Shown here one piece after another: positions 36,751-45,923 of a stretch of 64,000 bases of DNA. How positions within the stretch are numbered: position 1 is the stretch's first letter; every line of letters begins with the position of its first letter. The stretch is from positions 55,026 through 119,025 of the forward strand of contig NZ_CAKMMF010000011.1 of assembly GCF_927798095.1 (NCBI RefSeq), in the 5' to 3' direction. The notes beneath the pieces are model-generated. The model worked only from the letters and a program-made list of their open reading frames with translations, was not told the origin of the DNA and did not search any database. This stretch comes from Paenibacillus plantiphilus. Lineage in GTDB: Bacteria; Bacillota; Bacilli; Paenibacillales; Paenibacillaceae. The translations under genes and the position numbers were made by a program.

Positions 36751-39700
36751 TCAGTCCATTAACTTAGCTTTCACAAGCAATCTTTCTATAATAACCGCAG
36801 TTTCCGCTCTAGTGAGGGTAGCCTTCGGTGCAAGAGTAGTCGCCGATCGACCTGTCATTAGACCCAAGCTTACGTTCAATTGAACGGCGCTTTGCGCATA
36901 ACCTGACACGGAGGAAATATCCGAATAACCGGATAAATCAATTCCTGAACCCGCTGTGTCAGCCAACTGCGTTAGCACAGCCACTCTTGCAAAAATCACC
37001 ATGGCTTGCTCCCTTGAAATCTTATCATTCGGTCGGAAGCTGCCATCCGGAAACCCGGTAATCAGTCCATGTGTGGTTGCCGTTTGGATAGCTTGATAAT
37101 GCCAAGCATCAGTTGCGATATCCGAATGTTTAGATAGTCGATCAGCATTCTCCAGACCTAATGCACGCACGATCATACTTGCGAATTCGGCTCTCGTCAC
37201 TTGCCCATCGGGATTGAAATTCGCACTGCTTTGCCCGCTTACAAGCAATCGATTAGCCAGATTAGCGATCGAACTTTCAGCCCAGTGTCCCGAAATATCT
37301 GTGAACTGATTCTGAATAGAAGGACTTGGTGCCGGACGCAATATCGGACTTGGTGTCGGACTTGGTGTCGGATTTGGTGTCGGATTTGGTGTCGGATTTG
37401 GTGTCGGATTTGGTGTCGGATTTGGTGTCGTACTTGGTGTCGGACTTGGTGTCGTACCCGTGCCCGAACCTGCATCTCCACCTGCGCCAGTACCCGAGCC
37501 AGTACCAGTACCAGTACCTGTATCAGGGTTTGTTACTGGCGCCGAGGCGACGACAACAGTCAACGTTACCACTTGATCAGTCATTTGATCTGCGCGGAAT
37601 GTAACCGTCACAGGATAAGAGCCAGCGGCAAGTCCAGCGATTGGAGTGACCTCTACGACTGTAAGATCTCCAACTACTAATTGAGTCGGGATCGTCCCTG
37701 CTGTGAAGTTCACCGAGTCAGATACATCGATTGAAACATTTTGTAAGTCTTGATTTCCATCATTCAAAGCTGTCAGTACAAATTTCCCTGCACTTGCATC
37801 TGCATATTGATGTGCCAGATTCGCATTGAGTCGATCCGCTGTGACGTTCAATTGATACAGCGGAGCAGGCTGTATAACAACGCTGATCGTCTCTGTTAGT
37901 GATCCCGCAGCAGACTCAACCGTTAATGTAACCGGATAAGTACCCGCCGCCACATTCTCAATTACACTTAAGTCGAAGCTACCACTCGAATTTGCCGGTA
38001 TTGAAGTCGGAATAGTACCTACTTCAAGCACAGAAGGATGAGATACGCTAACCGTAGGAGTCTCATCACGGTTTCCGTCATTTTGCAGCGTGACAATAAT
38101 TATTCCATCATTCGTTGTATAGCCATGTGGTAAATTCAAGCTGCGCTTATCCAGTGAAAGATTCAAATTGTACACAGGAAGATCGGATACTGTAAGCTTC
38201 AACGACTGACTCTTATTGATACTGTTCGCTGCAGACGTAACTGAAAGCGTTACGTTATATTCAGCAATAGACATACCAATAGTAGTCGGTGTCGCAATAA
38301 CAGACACACTCTGTCCAACAGTTAAATTTGAGGAGATTGTATTTAATGTAAACGAGCTTGCATCTGCTCCTTGAAGAGCAACAGCTAGATCATTCAGGTC
38401 GCGATTACCCGTATTCTCGATGGAAACAACCAATTCTCCACTCGAAACATTCGTATAATCATCTGAAATCGTGACATTATTCTTCACCGCAGTAAGTGTC
38501 ACATCGTAACGAGGTGTTTCGTCAACAGTAATCGTAACTGTTCTCGTTATTGTACCTGCTTCAGACTCAATCGTTAGCTGATAGTTATATGTGTTGCCAG
38601 GCTGCAATGTTCCTGTCGGTGTAATCTCAATTGTCGCTGTATCCACCATCTCAATTCGTGCAGGAACGGAGGAAAGTGCAAAATTCTGAGTATCCGACAA
38701 TGCTACGGATAACGTTTCGATATCGCGATTCCCTGTATTCTCCAAGGCCAATATGACCTTCGCGTCATTCGCGCTGGCATAGTTATGTGCAAGCTGAATT
38801 TGATTTCGGTCTACTTGACCATCTAATTCATAGCGTGGAACATCGGTTACTTGATAGGATATTGTCTGCGTTTTCGTAATATTGCCAGCCCCAGATGTTA
38901 TTATGACATCTGCTGTATACGAGCCTATAGGCTGATTCGCGGCAATCAATACTTGTCCGGTCATCGTTTCGCCCACTGCTAAATTATATGAAGGTAGACT
39001 TCCAACAACAGTAGGGTGACTACTTAATTGCAGATCTGTTATGTCTGTGTCCCCTGTATTCGTTATCGTCACCGTAATCGGAGTCACATCCGATGCATCA
39101 TAGCCTTCAACTACATTAAAGCTTGTCGCAGAATATACGACGTCAACCTCATAGCGAGGAATGTTTATCTGATAAGCATATGGCCCAAAGGTCCTCTTAG
39201 ACTGCGGCTGATCGACCTTGGTCGCATCGCTATAGGTCACTTCTACATAAATTCTATTAACACCAGCGCTTAGATCGGACAAGTCTAAAGTATTAGCCGT
39301 CTGTCCACTTATTTCTTGCGGCACACCATTCGTATCTTCCTTAAACCATTTATAAGACGGCGTAGAGCCTGCAGCATTCGGATCATTGGCGGTGTCAACC
39401 GTAATGACATTCACACCCACTTGAGTGCCATCATACGGCCCCGGTTGCTGTGGGACTGTTACAGCAGGATTCGGATATTTCACATAAGTCCCGCTCGAGT
39501 ATCCATTATAAGATAGTGAGACCTCATGGATGGTATTGTTCTTATTCAAGAGCAACAACGAGTTGTTATATTTTACAATATCGACAATATTCGCTGAGGA
39601 CAAGTCAGCTTGATACGTCCAGATAATGCCGTCAATTGATGTATATACATTTCCGTCCTTACCTAGTGCAGCATAGAGGCCATTGACGAATACTAGCTTG

Positions 39701-41598
39701 TTCAGCTCAAAGTTGGCTGAAGGAATGCCTTGACCTGCGTGAATGAGCGTATCAGAATACATCCCGCTTACCGCGATCGCATCATTAAATACTCTCACAT
39801 AACCTGAAGCATCCATCATTAACTGACGATCATTCCCTTGTGCCCAAGCCATATATGTTTTATTTATTGCACCGTTAAGGCTCCCACTACCGTTTGCGGC
39901 AGGGATGGTGTACAGTGATGAACCATAGGGAATCGAAACGACATGGGTTTTTGCTCCGCTAAACGCAAATTTATTATTTTGATTCGTTCCATAATCGAGC
40001 GTCAGCTGGATGTCTCCTGCTTCGGTGGATGATGATGCTTGAAAACCGCCATTAGTGTTTTGACTGACCATCTTGACATTTCCACTGAGAGGTGCAGTAG
40101 TCCCATAATAGACAATTCCGTTTGCATTCGTTGTAACCCCTCGAATCGTAAAAGCAGTGAGGGGAACCGTATACTCCGCTAGAGGCAATATCATTTGATG
40201 GGAGGTCGCTGTACCGGTTGCTGAATTATTCGTCGCGATGTACAAGCGCTGAGTTGTCCCTAGACTAACATATTTCATACTTGCAACTTCGCCTGATAAA
40301 GACACTCGATACGCATATGTCCAAGTTACACCGCGGTCATTGGAGTAGAAAACCCGATTATCTTCTGTGACGACAACCTGCTGACCAGGAGTGGAGCCAT
40401 TCGGATCATCATTGGCTAACACATGCTTAATTTGGGCTGCAGTATCGATCTCTTGCGCTACTGGCGCAAATTGATAGGCATTCGTACTTATCAAGATCGA
40501 ACCGCCGCTGCCCACTGCAATGTATACCGTTCCACCGCTTATCGATCCTGCGTCTATTCCATAAAGCTTGCCTTTACCTACCCAAGAATTTGTTTGAGAA
40601 TAGGAGGGGCTATCATATTTGTATAACTTATGGTCCGGGTTGTACCGATTGAAATTCGTGTCCATACTTGATCGAATAATCATTTGATCACCTGTCGGAT
40701 CACTTCTCCAGCCAACCAGTATATTTATGCCACCATCTGCTATATTACCTGTTAGGTAAGCAGCTTCAAGCATATAATCTGCATCAGACTTCGTATTAGA
40801 AGAACCATCCGTACGATCGTGGTATTGCGCCGAACTCGCACCATTATTTAACAAGACGAGCCATTCGGCGCTCGTTCTATAGATATTCTTAACATCCGTG
40901 AATCGATAACTAGGATTGGCCAACGTTCCTTTCAGCCAGCTGCCACGACCGACCTGACTTTCAAAAGAATACTGATAGGATTTAAAATTCGAGTTATTAT
41001 ACGCCTTGAACTTACCGCTCGCCGAATCAACTGCAATTGCACTCGCGCCCGTGCTGTCAGCGTTAATTGCATCCACCAGATCATAGTTCCAAGTAGCTCC
41101 ACTATCAGTAGAATGATAGTATTTCTGTGTATTTGTCATTACAGCGATATTGCTGCCTGAGATGGCGACCGCCTGCACGGTGCCGCCGCCTGTCAGCTCC
41201 TGCTTGGTAAAAGCATCGTTATTGTTTTTCAGGAAGATATAATTTTCCCCTGTCCCCTGCTCCGTACCTACAACCGCAATCTGATTGCTTGCACAATACA
41301 TATCCACAAAATCAACATTCGTGCTTGCTGTGATAACGGTGTCCGTTACTTCACTCCATGTATCACCGTCGCTTGATACTAACATCGTTCCGTTATTTCC
41401 GACTGTATAGAATGAGCTATTATTCGGGTAATAGCAGACATCTAATAAATCCTGATCGTAGATATTCTTCTTCACGATCAGTTTACTGCTCTTGGCCGTA
41501 AAATCATTCGCCAACGAGGCAGCTATGGCAAAATTTGGAACGACCATTGCAAGCAGAAGGCTGACAACGATTAACATTGATAGAGTTTTCTTAAACAA
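36751..41598 (-). CDS. Large secreted SLH-anchored protein with Asp-box repeats and beta-sandwich repeats
   Basis: 1615 residues from a TTG at 41598 with GGGAG eight nt upstream; an ATG ten codons earlier has no ribosome site. A signal peptide (FKKTLSMLIVVSLLL...FAIAA) is followed by a beta-propeller-like region with Asp-box motifs (SSDGDTWSE, STDSGATWN, SNDRGVTWT, SIDGIIWT). Five repeats of about 95 residues begin PRYEVDV, PRYELDG, PRYDVTL, PVYNLNL and PLYQLNV, resembling alpha-sandwich/CARDB-like surface domains. A Gly-Thr and Pro-Thr-Asn linker leads to three SLH motifs (FTDISGHWAE...), which bind pyruvylated secondary cell-wall polymer. The role is probably cell-surface binding or structural. 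Confidence 0.85.
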   Translation of the reverse strand: MFKKTLSMLIVVSLLLAMVVPNFAIAASLANDFTAKSSKLIVKKNIYDQDLLDVCYYPNNSSFYTVGNNGTMLVSSDGDTWSEVTDTVITASTNVDFVDMYCASNQIAVVGTEQGTGENYIFLKNNNDAFTKQELTGGGTVQAVAISGSNIAVMTNTQKYYHSTDSGATWNYDLVDAINADSTGASAIAVDSASGKFKAYNNSNFKSYQYSFESQVGRGSWLKGTLANPSYRFTDVKNIYRTSAEWLVLLNNGASSAQYHDRTDGSSNTKSDADYMLEAAYLTGNIADGGINILVGWRSDPTGDQMIIRSSMDTNFNRYNPDHKLYKYDSPSYSQTNSWVGKGKLYGIDAGSISGGTVYIAVGSGGSILISTNAYQFAPVAQEIDTAAQIKHVLANDDPNGSTPGQQVVVTEDNRVFYSNDRGVTWTYAYRVSLSGEVASMKYVSLGTTQRLYIATNNSATGTATSHQMILPLAEYTVPLTAFTIRGVTTNANGIVYYGTTAPLSGNVKMVSQNTNGGFQASSSTEAGDIQLTLDYGTNQNNKFAFSGAKTHVVSIPYGSSLYTIPAANGSGSLNGAINKTYMAWAQGNDRQLMMDASGYVRVFNDAIAVSGMYSDTLIHAGQGIPSANFELNKLVFVNGLYAALGKDGNVYTSIDGIIWTYQADLSSANIVDIVKYNNSLLLLNKNNTIHEVSLSYNGYSSGTYVKYPNPAVTVPQQPGPYDGTQVGVNVITVDTANDPNAAGSTPSYKWFKEDTNGVPQEISGQTANTLDLSDLSAGVNRIYVEVTYSDATKVDQPQSKRTFGPYAYQINIPRYEVDVVYSATSFNVVEGYDASDVTPITVTITNTGDTDITDLQLSSHPTVVGSLPSYNLAVGETMTGQVLIAANQPIGSYTADVIITSGAGNITKTQTISYQVTDVPRYELDGQVDRNQIQLAHNYASANDAKVILALENTGNRDIETLSVALSDTQNFALSSVPARIEMVDTATIEITPTGTLQPGNTYNYQLTIESEAGTITRTVTITVDETPRYDVTLTAVKNNVTISDDYTNVSSGELVVSIENTGNRDLNDLAVALQGADASSFTLNTISSNLTVGQSVSVIATPTTIGMSIAEYNVTLSVTSAANSINKSQSLKLTVSDLPVYNLNLSLDKRSLNLPHGYTTNDGIIIVTLQNDGNRDETPTVSVSHPSVLEVGTIPTSIPANSSGSFDLSVIENVAAGTYPVTLTVESAAGSLTETISVVIQPAPLYQLNVTADRLNANLAHQYADASAGKFVLTALNDGNQDLQNVSIDVSDSVNFTAGTIPTQLVVGDLTVVEVTPIAGLAAGSYPVTVTFRADQMTDQVVTLTVVVASAPVTNPDTGTGTGTGSGTGAGGDAGSGTGTTPSPTPSTTPNPTPNPTPNPTPNPTPNPTPSPTPSPILRPAPSPSIQNQFTDISGHWAESSIANLANRLLVSGQSSANFNPDGQVTRAEFASMIVRALGLENADRLSKHSDIATDAWHYQAIQTATTHGLITGFPDGSFRPNDKISREQAMVIFARVAVLTQLADTAGSGIDLSGYSDISSVSGYAQSAVQLNVSLGLMTGRSATTLAPKATLTRAETAVIIERLLVKAKLMD
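37325..37455 (-). repeat. 12-bp tandem repeats encoding a Pro-Thr-Pro-Asn linker
   Basis: ggtgtcgga(c/t)tt units repeat about ten times. They encode the flexible PTPN/PTPS linker between the repeat region and the SLH motifs of the large surface protein. The unit is a multiple of three, so length changes stay in frame. Confidence 0.9.
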
Positions 41599-41654
41599 GC
41601 ATATCTCTCCCTTGGAATTTAATTTCAACTAATTACATAGATTATATCGATTGA

Positions 41655-41683
41655 ATTATATATAAAATATATATTTAATGCAA
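41655..41683 (-). promoter_or_regulatory. Predicted promoter of the large SLH gene
   Basis: TTGCAT (41678-41683) and TATAAT (41655-41660) on the minus strand are 17 nt apart, in a very AT-rich stretch. The gap 41599-41966 holds this promoter, the terminator of the next gene and otherwise nothing I can support. Confidence 0.6.
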
Positions 41684-41734
41684 TAAAATCACGTATAATA
41701 TGAATACATACACCTATATCTATCTACAGGCCAT

Positions 41735-41759
41735 TAAAAAACACCGAGAATTTTCGGTG
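41735..41759 (-). terminator. Terminator after the L7/L12-like lipoprotein gene
   Basis: CACCGAGAATTTTCGGTG forms a perfect hairpin, followed on the minus strand by six T. It is about 210 nt beyond the stop at 41967. Confidence 0.8.
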
Positions 41760-41966
41760 CTGTAACGTTTTTATTTGGTCCAGCCTTGCAAATATGAAGA
41801 CAGAATAGCTGTCATGTACTTGCATTAAACTCAGTAACCAGGAAATTCATTTCTTGGTTACCGCTTGCCGAGCAGGATCATGCTTCAATACTGGTACCTG
41901 TACCGTTCCCTTTGATCGGTATGTACTGAGGCATTGATCCTCATGGAGTTGGTTTATTTATTTGAC

Positions 41967-42551
41967 CTATTTTAATTGTACAGTTGCCCCTGCAGCCTCA
42001 AGCTCAGTTTTCAGTTTCTCTGCTTCTTCCTTGCTTAATCTTGAAGCAACGGTTGCTGGGGCCCCATCTACAATTTCCTTGGAGCTGGCCAGATCGAGCT
42101 TCGCGCTGTCGCGGATTGCTTTGACGACTTCCAGCTTTTTCGTTCCAGCATCAATTAAAACAATCTCGAACTCTGTCTGCACACCATCTGAAATCGCAGC
42201 ATTCGACTGTTCCATCTCATTAACTTCCACTGTTGCTCCTACCGCCTCAAGCTCAGTTTTCAGCTTTCCCGCCTCTACCTTGCTTAAGCTTGAAGCAACG
42301 GTTGCCGGAGCTCCGTCTACAATTTCCTTAGAGCTGGCTAGATCAAGCTTCATGCTGTCACGAATTGCTTTGACGACTTCCAGCTTTTTCATTCCTGCAT
42401 CTACCAATACGACCTCATAATCAGCTTCCTCTGTTGCTGGTGTAGCTATAGACGAAGCTGTCGGCTCCACCTCTGACTGTTTATCCGCAGAGCAAGCAGC
42501 AACAACAAACATAAACATAAGTGCAAGACATAGCGATATTGACTTTTTCAT
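41967..42551 (-). CDS. Lipoprotein with two tandem ribosomal L7/L12 C-terminal-like domains
   Basis: 194 residues from the ATG at 42551 (GGAGG about 10 nt upstream). The signal peptide MKKSISLCLALMFMF ends in a lipobox (VVAAC), so the protein should be tethered outside the membrane. Two repeats of about 65 residues follow, each matching the bL12 C-terminal domain: (V/I)VLIDAG.KKLEVVKAIRDS, LASSKEIVDGAPA, LSK.EAEKLKTELEAAGA. In ribosomal bL12 this domain binds translation GTPases in the cytoplasm, so finding it on a predicted extracytoplasmic lipoprotein is unexpected. The two copies are also nearly identical in DNA, which indicates recent duplication. The gene follows the ankyrin lipoprotein gene by 60 nt and probably shares its transcript. 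Confidence 0.85.
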   Translation of the reverse strand: MKKSISLCLALMFMFVVAACSADKQSEVEPTASSIATPATEEADYEVVLVDAGMKKLEVVKAIRDSMKLDLASSKEIVDGAPATVASSLSKVEAGKLKTELEAVGATVEVNEMEQSNAAISDGVQTEFEIVLIDAGTKKLEVVKAIRDSAKLDLASSKEIVDGAPATVASRLSKEEAEKLKTELEAAGATVQLK

Positions 42552-42611
42552 CAACCGAAATCCTCCATTCATTTAGGGAATCTTACAGCTTGCTACATAA
42601 CCAATAACTGC

Positions 42612-43346
42612 TTATTCTGCACTCTCAATTAACTTAACAATTTCCGTAAAGCCATGATCTTCAGCTATCCAGCTTGCATCAACAACTTCACCCATATATT
42701 CATAGGCCATATTTGGATGTGCACCATGAGCTAATAGTAGCTTTACAATATCTGTATGACCTAAGAACGCAGCGGAAATAATTGGATAGTAATCTTGATT
42801 CTCTCCTCCACCAATGTTAGGATCTGCTCCGTTCTCAAGTAAAAATTTCACCATATTTGTTAACCCCGAATCTGTAGCTGATATCAAAGCAGTATTATAG
42901 GCTTTATTCTGATAGTTAATATTAGCTCCATTATCTAATAAGAGCTTAACTATCTCTAATTCTTCATAAATAATTGCAGTAGAAAGCGCATTGGCACCAA
43001 AATCATTCACTGCATCAATATCTACATCAGCCTTAATGTATTGTAAAACCGCTTCTTTCATCCCAAATCCAGCTGCCCCAATAAAGCTATCAATATCTTG
43101 TGGATCAATTACATCTGAATCAAAGCCCTCCACGCCGACTAAATCTCCATCAATCACTTCGAGCTCGGCATCATTTTCACTGGTAGCTTTATTCGGAGCT
43201 GGTGCTGGGCTACTAGAAGGTGTTGTTGTAGTTGCTTGTTGCTGATTAGGCGAGTTAATTGAGCTCGTCGAGCTAGACTCATTAGAACTACACGCTGAAA
43301 GTAAGAGTACAACCAAAGAACAAACGAGTAATACTTTCTTTTTCAT
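42612..43346 (-). CDS. Ankyrin-repeat lipoprotein
   Basis: 244 residues from the ATG at 43346 (GGGG seven nt upstream). The signal peptide ends in LLLSAC (lipobox). A Ser/Thr/Pro/Gln-rich tether (to about 65) precedes four or five ankyrin repeats (e.g. ELEIVKLLLDNGANINYQNK, NMVKFLLENGADPNIGGG, HTDIVKLLLAHGAHPN). Ankyrin repeats bind proteins, so a partner on the outer membrane face is likely. A close paralogue begins at 53128. Directly upstream of the L7/L12-like lipoprotein gene. Confidence 0.88.
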   Translation of the reverse strand: MKKKVLLVCSLVVLLLSACSSNESSSTSSINSPNQQQATTTTPSSSPAPAPNKATSENDAELEVIDGDLVGVEGFDSDVIDPQDIDSFIGAAGFGMKEAVLQYIKADVDIDAVNDFGANALSTAIIYEELEIVKLLLDNGANINYQNKAYNTALISATDSGLTNMVKFLLENGADPNIGGGENQDYYPIISAAFLGHTDIVKLLLAHGAHPNMAYEYMGEVVDASWIAEDHGFTEIVKLIESAE

Positions 43347-43397
43347 ATCCATTCCCCTTCATCAATTAGACTATACATAAAATATATATATAATTTT

Positions 43398-43426
43398 ATA
43401 TTATCTATTTATTTGTTATATGTCAA
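43398..43426 (-). promoter_or_regulatory. Predicted promoter of the ankyrin/L7-L12-like lipoprotein operon
   Basis: TTGACA (43421-43426) and TAATAT (43398-43403) on the minus strand are exactly 17 nt apart. The gap 43347-43787 otherwise holds the LysR terminator and a weak CCGGA/TCCGG hairpin. Confidence 0.65.
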
Positions 43427-43705
43427 TAATTAACGACGGCTAGACCGGAACAAAACTGCTCCGGCCTATCATTAGGTAATCACTCCAAATATTCTGTTAC
43501 TTCAGTTGCGTTTCGGATCACTTCATCAGGAATAAGGACTGTTTCAGCCCTAAATCAATCGCATAAAACGAGTGATATTCATCTAAAGCGGCTGCTTTTC
43601 ATATACAATAAAATAATCCATATAATAAATTGAAATATCCAATATGCCTATGTATAAAATAGAGAATAACTAATAAGTGGATATGCTTCACGGACCGAAA
43701 AGTAT

Positions 43706-43761
43706 CAAAAAAAGCTAAAGAGGGCTGCAACAGGTCGCTTACTCAGCACCTATCGCAGCCC
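43706..43761 (-). terminator. Terminator after the LysR gene
   Basis: On the minus strand GGGCTGC pairs with GCAGCCC, with further inner pairing (AGGT with ACCT). A T-rich run at 43706-43713 follows about eight nt after the stem. Confidence 0.7.
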
Positions 43762-43787
43762 CAAAATCTGAATCTGATACAACTTCA

Positions 43788-44675
43788 CTATTTCATGTTT
43801 TCAATCGTAAACCAAATAAATAATTTGACCTCAGGAGGCAGTTGCTCTTCGTTATGATACACAAGACAAATGCAACGCCTGTGTTCATACTCCGGCAAAG
43901 GGATGGATAGCAGCTGTCCACTTTCGATTTCACTGACTATGCTTTTTTCAGGAAGAATGCCAATACCCATATTGCGTTTGACACCTTCCTTGATCGTCTC
44001 AATAGAAGCAAGTTCCATTCTTTGCGGCATGAGTAATCCCGTTTGTTTGGCCCAGTCATTCGCCACGATTCTAGAGGTCGCTCCTTCCTCGTGCAGCAAA
44101 AAAACTTCATTATCCAGGTCTTTAATGGTAATTTCGGACAAAGATGCGAGACGGTTGATCGGCGCGTAAACAAGCAACAACTTGTCCTCTTTCAAAGGAT
44201 GAATATTCAATCCTGCTATGGAGAAGCTTTCCAGGGAAACAATAGCCAAATCAATCTGACGTTCCCTTAACATCTGAATGGATTTTTTGGCCTGATTGAC
44301 AGAGAGGTTGAGCTCGATATCCGGATGCAGCTGTTGAAACAACTGGATATACGAGGGAAGATAATACGTTGCAGGCGTATGGCCTGCGCTTATTCGCAGC
44401 CTTGAATTCTCCTTGTTTTGAACCAAGTGCATCTTCTGTTTGGCTTCATCCATTAACTCCAAAATCTTCTTTGCGTATGGGACAAGTTCATGACATGCCT
44501 TCGTCAACACCAGGTTTCTCTTCTCCTTCATAAATAGAGATATTCCCAGTTCTTCCTCCAGCTTACGCATATGAAAGCTGACAGTAGGCTGCGTAATTTC
44601 CAGCGCCTCTCCGATTTCTATTAGTGACTTTCTCTTGGAGAGCTCCACGATGACTCTCAATTGCTGAATATTCAT
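43788..44675 (-). CDS. LysR-family transcriptional regulator
   Basis: 295 residues. The ATG at 44675 is preferred over the GTG two codons earlier because GGGAGG is then six nt away. An N-terminal winged helix-turn-helix (NIQQLRVIVELSKRKSLIEIGEALEITQPTVSFHMRKLEEELG) is followed by a LysR substrate-binding domain. It is divergent from the ABC importer, with 213 nt between them. This is the usual layout for a LysR regulator of its neighbour, so control of that importer is likely. Confidence 0.92.
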   Translation of the reverse strand: MNIQQLRVIVELSKRKSLIEIGEALEITQPTVSFHMRKLEEELGISLFMKEKRNLVLTKACHELVPYAKKILELMDEAKQKMHLVQNKENSRLRISAGHTPATYYLPSYIQLFQQLHPDIELNLSVNQAKKSIQMLRERQIDLAIVSLESFSIAGLNIHPLKEDKLLLVYAPINRLASLSEITIKDLDNEVFLLHEEGATSRIVANDWAKQTGLLMPQRMELASIETIKEGVKRNMGIGILPEKSIVSEIESGQLLSIPLPEYEHRRCICLVYHNEEQLPPEVKLFIWFTIENMK

Positions 44676-44796
44676 ACTCACCCTCCCTTCGATGATCCCA
44701 TTCCGCTAATCCATGATTCAACCCTTACATTCATAGCACTGATATAACGAAAGATATATTGATTAAATTATAATTTATATTTAAGCATAATTTTGA

Positions 44797-44847
44797 TTGA
44801 AAACAACCCCATTTGCCGTTATAATTTTAGCTTATAGCGTTATAAGC
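44797..44847 (+). promoter_or_regulatory. Promoter and operator-like inverted repeat before the ABC importer
   Basis: TTGAAA (44797-44802) and TATAAT (44820-44825) have 17-nt spacing. A perfect inverted repeat GCTTATA-gcgt-TATAAGC follows at 44830-44847, over the expected transcription start. A regulator bound there could block or modulate initiation; the divergent LysR protein is the obvious candidate. Confidence 0.6.
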
Positions 44848-44888
44848 CTATCATACATCATATAGTTAATACTGAAGGGACCTCACTT

Positions 44889-45923
44889 ATGCGAACTTAT
44901 CTAAGCATCTGTCTTACTATTGTTCTTATTGTACTTCAATCAGGCTGCATTTCCAAATCTAAATTAGCAGAAGATAATGTTCGTTCGGAAGATAAGGAAG
45001 TATTGACGGTATATTTGAATGACTTTGATGATATCATTGGTCCAATGTTCGAGGAAGCCACTGGATATCGAATCGAACTTGTACAAGGAAGCGGAGCAGA
45101 GCTCATGTCTCGCATTGAAGCGGAACGTGGAAACCCACATTGGGACGTCGTTTGGGCAGATTTGATTTCCTCCATCCACGGCCTTGGCTTGAACGGCATG
45201 TTTTATGAAGGCTTTGTCCCTGAGCATGCTGCCAAGCTAAAGGAGACATACAAATTGCTCGTTCCAGAGGGTAACTGGTATTATCCGACTGGGGCTCATG
45301 CAGCAGCTGTCATCACCTACAACAACGATGTACTGACGACAGAGGAAGCACCTGCTTCATGGACGGACTTTTCCAATCCAGCTTTCAAAAGCTCAGTAGG
45401 CATTGCCGATCCAGCTATTGCTGCTCCAGCATACGCTTTTGTGAGCTCGTTTTTCCAGCAATACGACATCGAGGGTGGAAAAGCGATAATAAGCGACTGG
45501 TTTGATAACGGTCTACTAATCTATCCGAAAAACCCCAATCTTGCGATGGCCCTGCTCTCCGGTCAAATCAAAGTAGCCGCACTTCAGGAATCCAATGCCT
45601 ACAATCTAGTGAATCAGAATAAACCTGTATCGATCATATGGCCCGCTGAAGGAGCACCGGCTGCTGTTAGGGTTGCGGCCATCTCCAAAGAAACGAAACA
45701 ATTAGAAGCTGCAAAGGCTTTTGTTAATTTTCTGTTGGATCCTGCTATTCAACAAGCCATTATTGACGCAAGTGAAGAATCCTATCACGAGCCATCCGTG
45801 GTGGGCGTTCAACCGAAATCCGATCGGGAGCTGAATGCGAAGCTCTTGTTCCCCGACATCATGCAGTCCTACCAGCACGAAGCAGAAATCAAACAATGGT
45901 TCGCCGACTTTTCCATCAAATAA
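44889..45923 (+). CDS. ABC importer substrate-binding lipoprotein (FbpA/PhnS-like)
   Basis: 344 residues with a lipobox (LQSGC) and a periplasmic-binding-protein fold of the iron/2-aminoethylphosphonate/thiamine type (LTVYLNDFDDIIGPMFEEATG, WADLISSIHGLG, YYPTGAHAAAVITYN). GAAGGG lies nine nt before the ATG. It would capture the substrate at the membrane surface and deliver it to the permease encoded next. The ligand cannot be fixed: ferric iron or an organophosphonate are the main family options. Confidence 0.85.
   Translation: MRTYLSICLTIVLIVLQSGCISKSKLAEDNVRSEDKEVLTVYLNDFDDIIGPMFEEATGYRIELVQGSGAELMSRIEAERGNPHWDVVWADLISSIHGLGLNGMFYEGFVPEHAAKLKETYKLLVPEGNWYYPTGAHAAAVITYNNDVLTTEEAPASWTDFSNPAFKSSVGIADPAIAAPAYAFVSSFFQQYDIEGGKAIISDWFDNGLLIYPKNPNLAMALLSGQIKVAALQESNAYNLVNQNKPVSIIWPAEGAPAAVRVAAISKETKQLEAAKAFVNFLLDPAIQQAIIDASEESYHEPSVVGVQPKSDRELNAKLLFPDIMQSYQHEAEIKQWFADFSIK

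Noticed and set aside
37201..37680. Plus-strand Trp-Cys-Arg repeat frame
   Set aside because: Antisense of the 12-bp Pro-Thr linker repeat.
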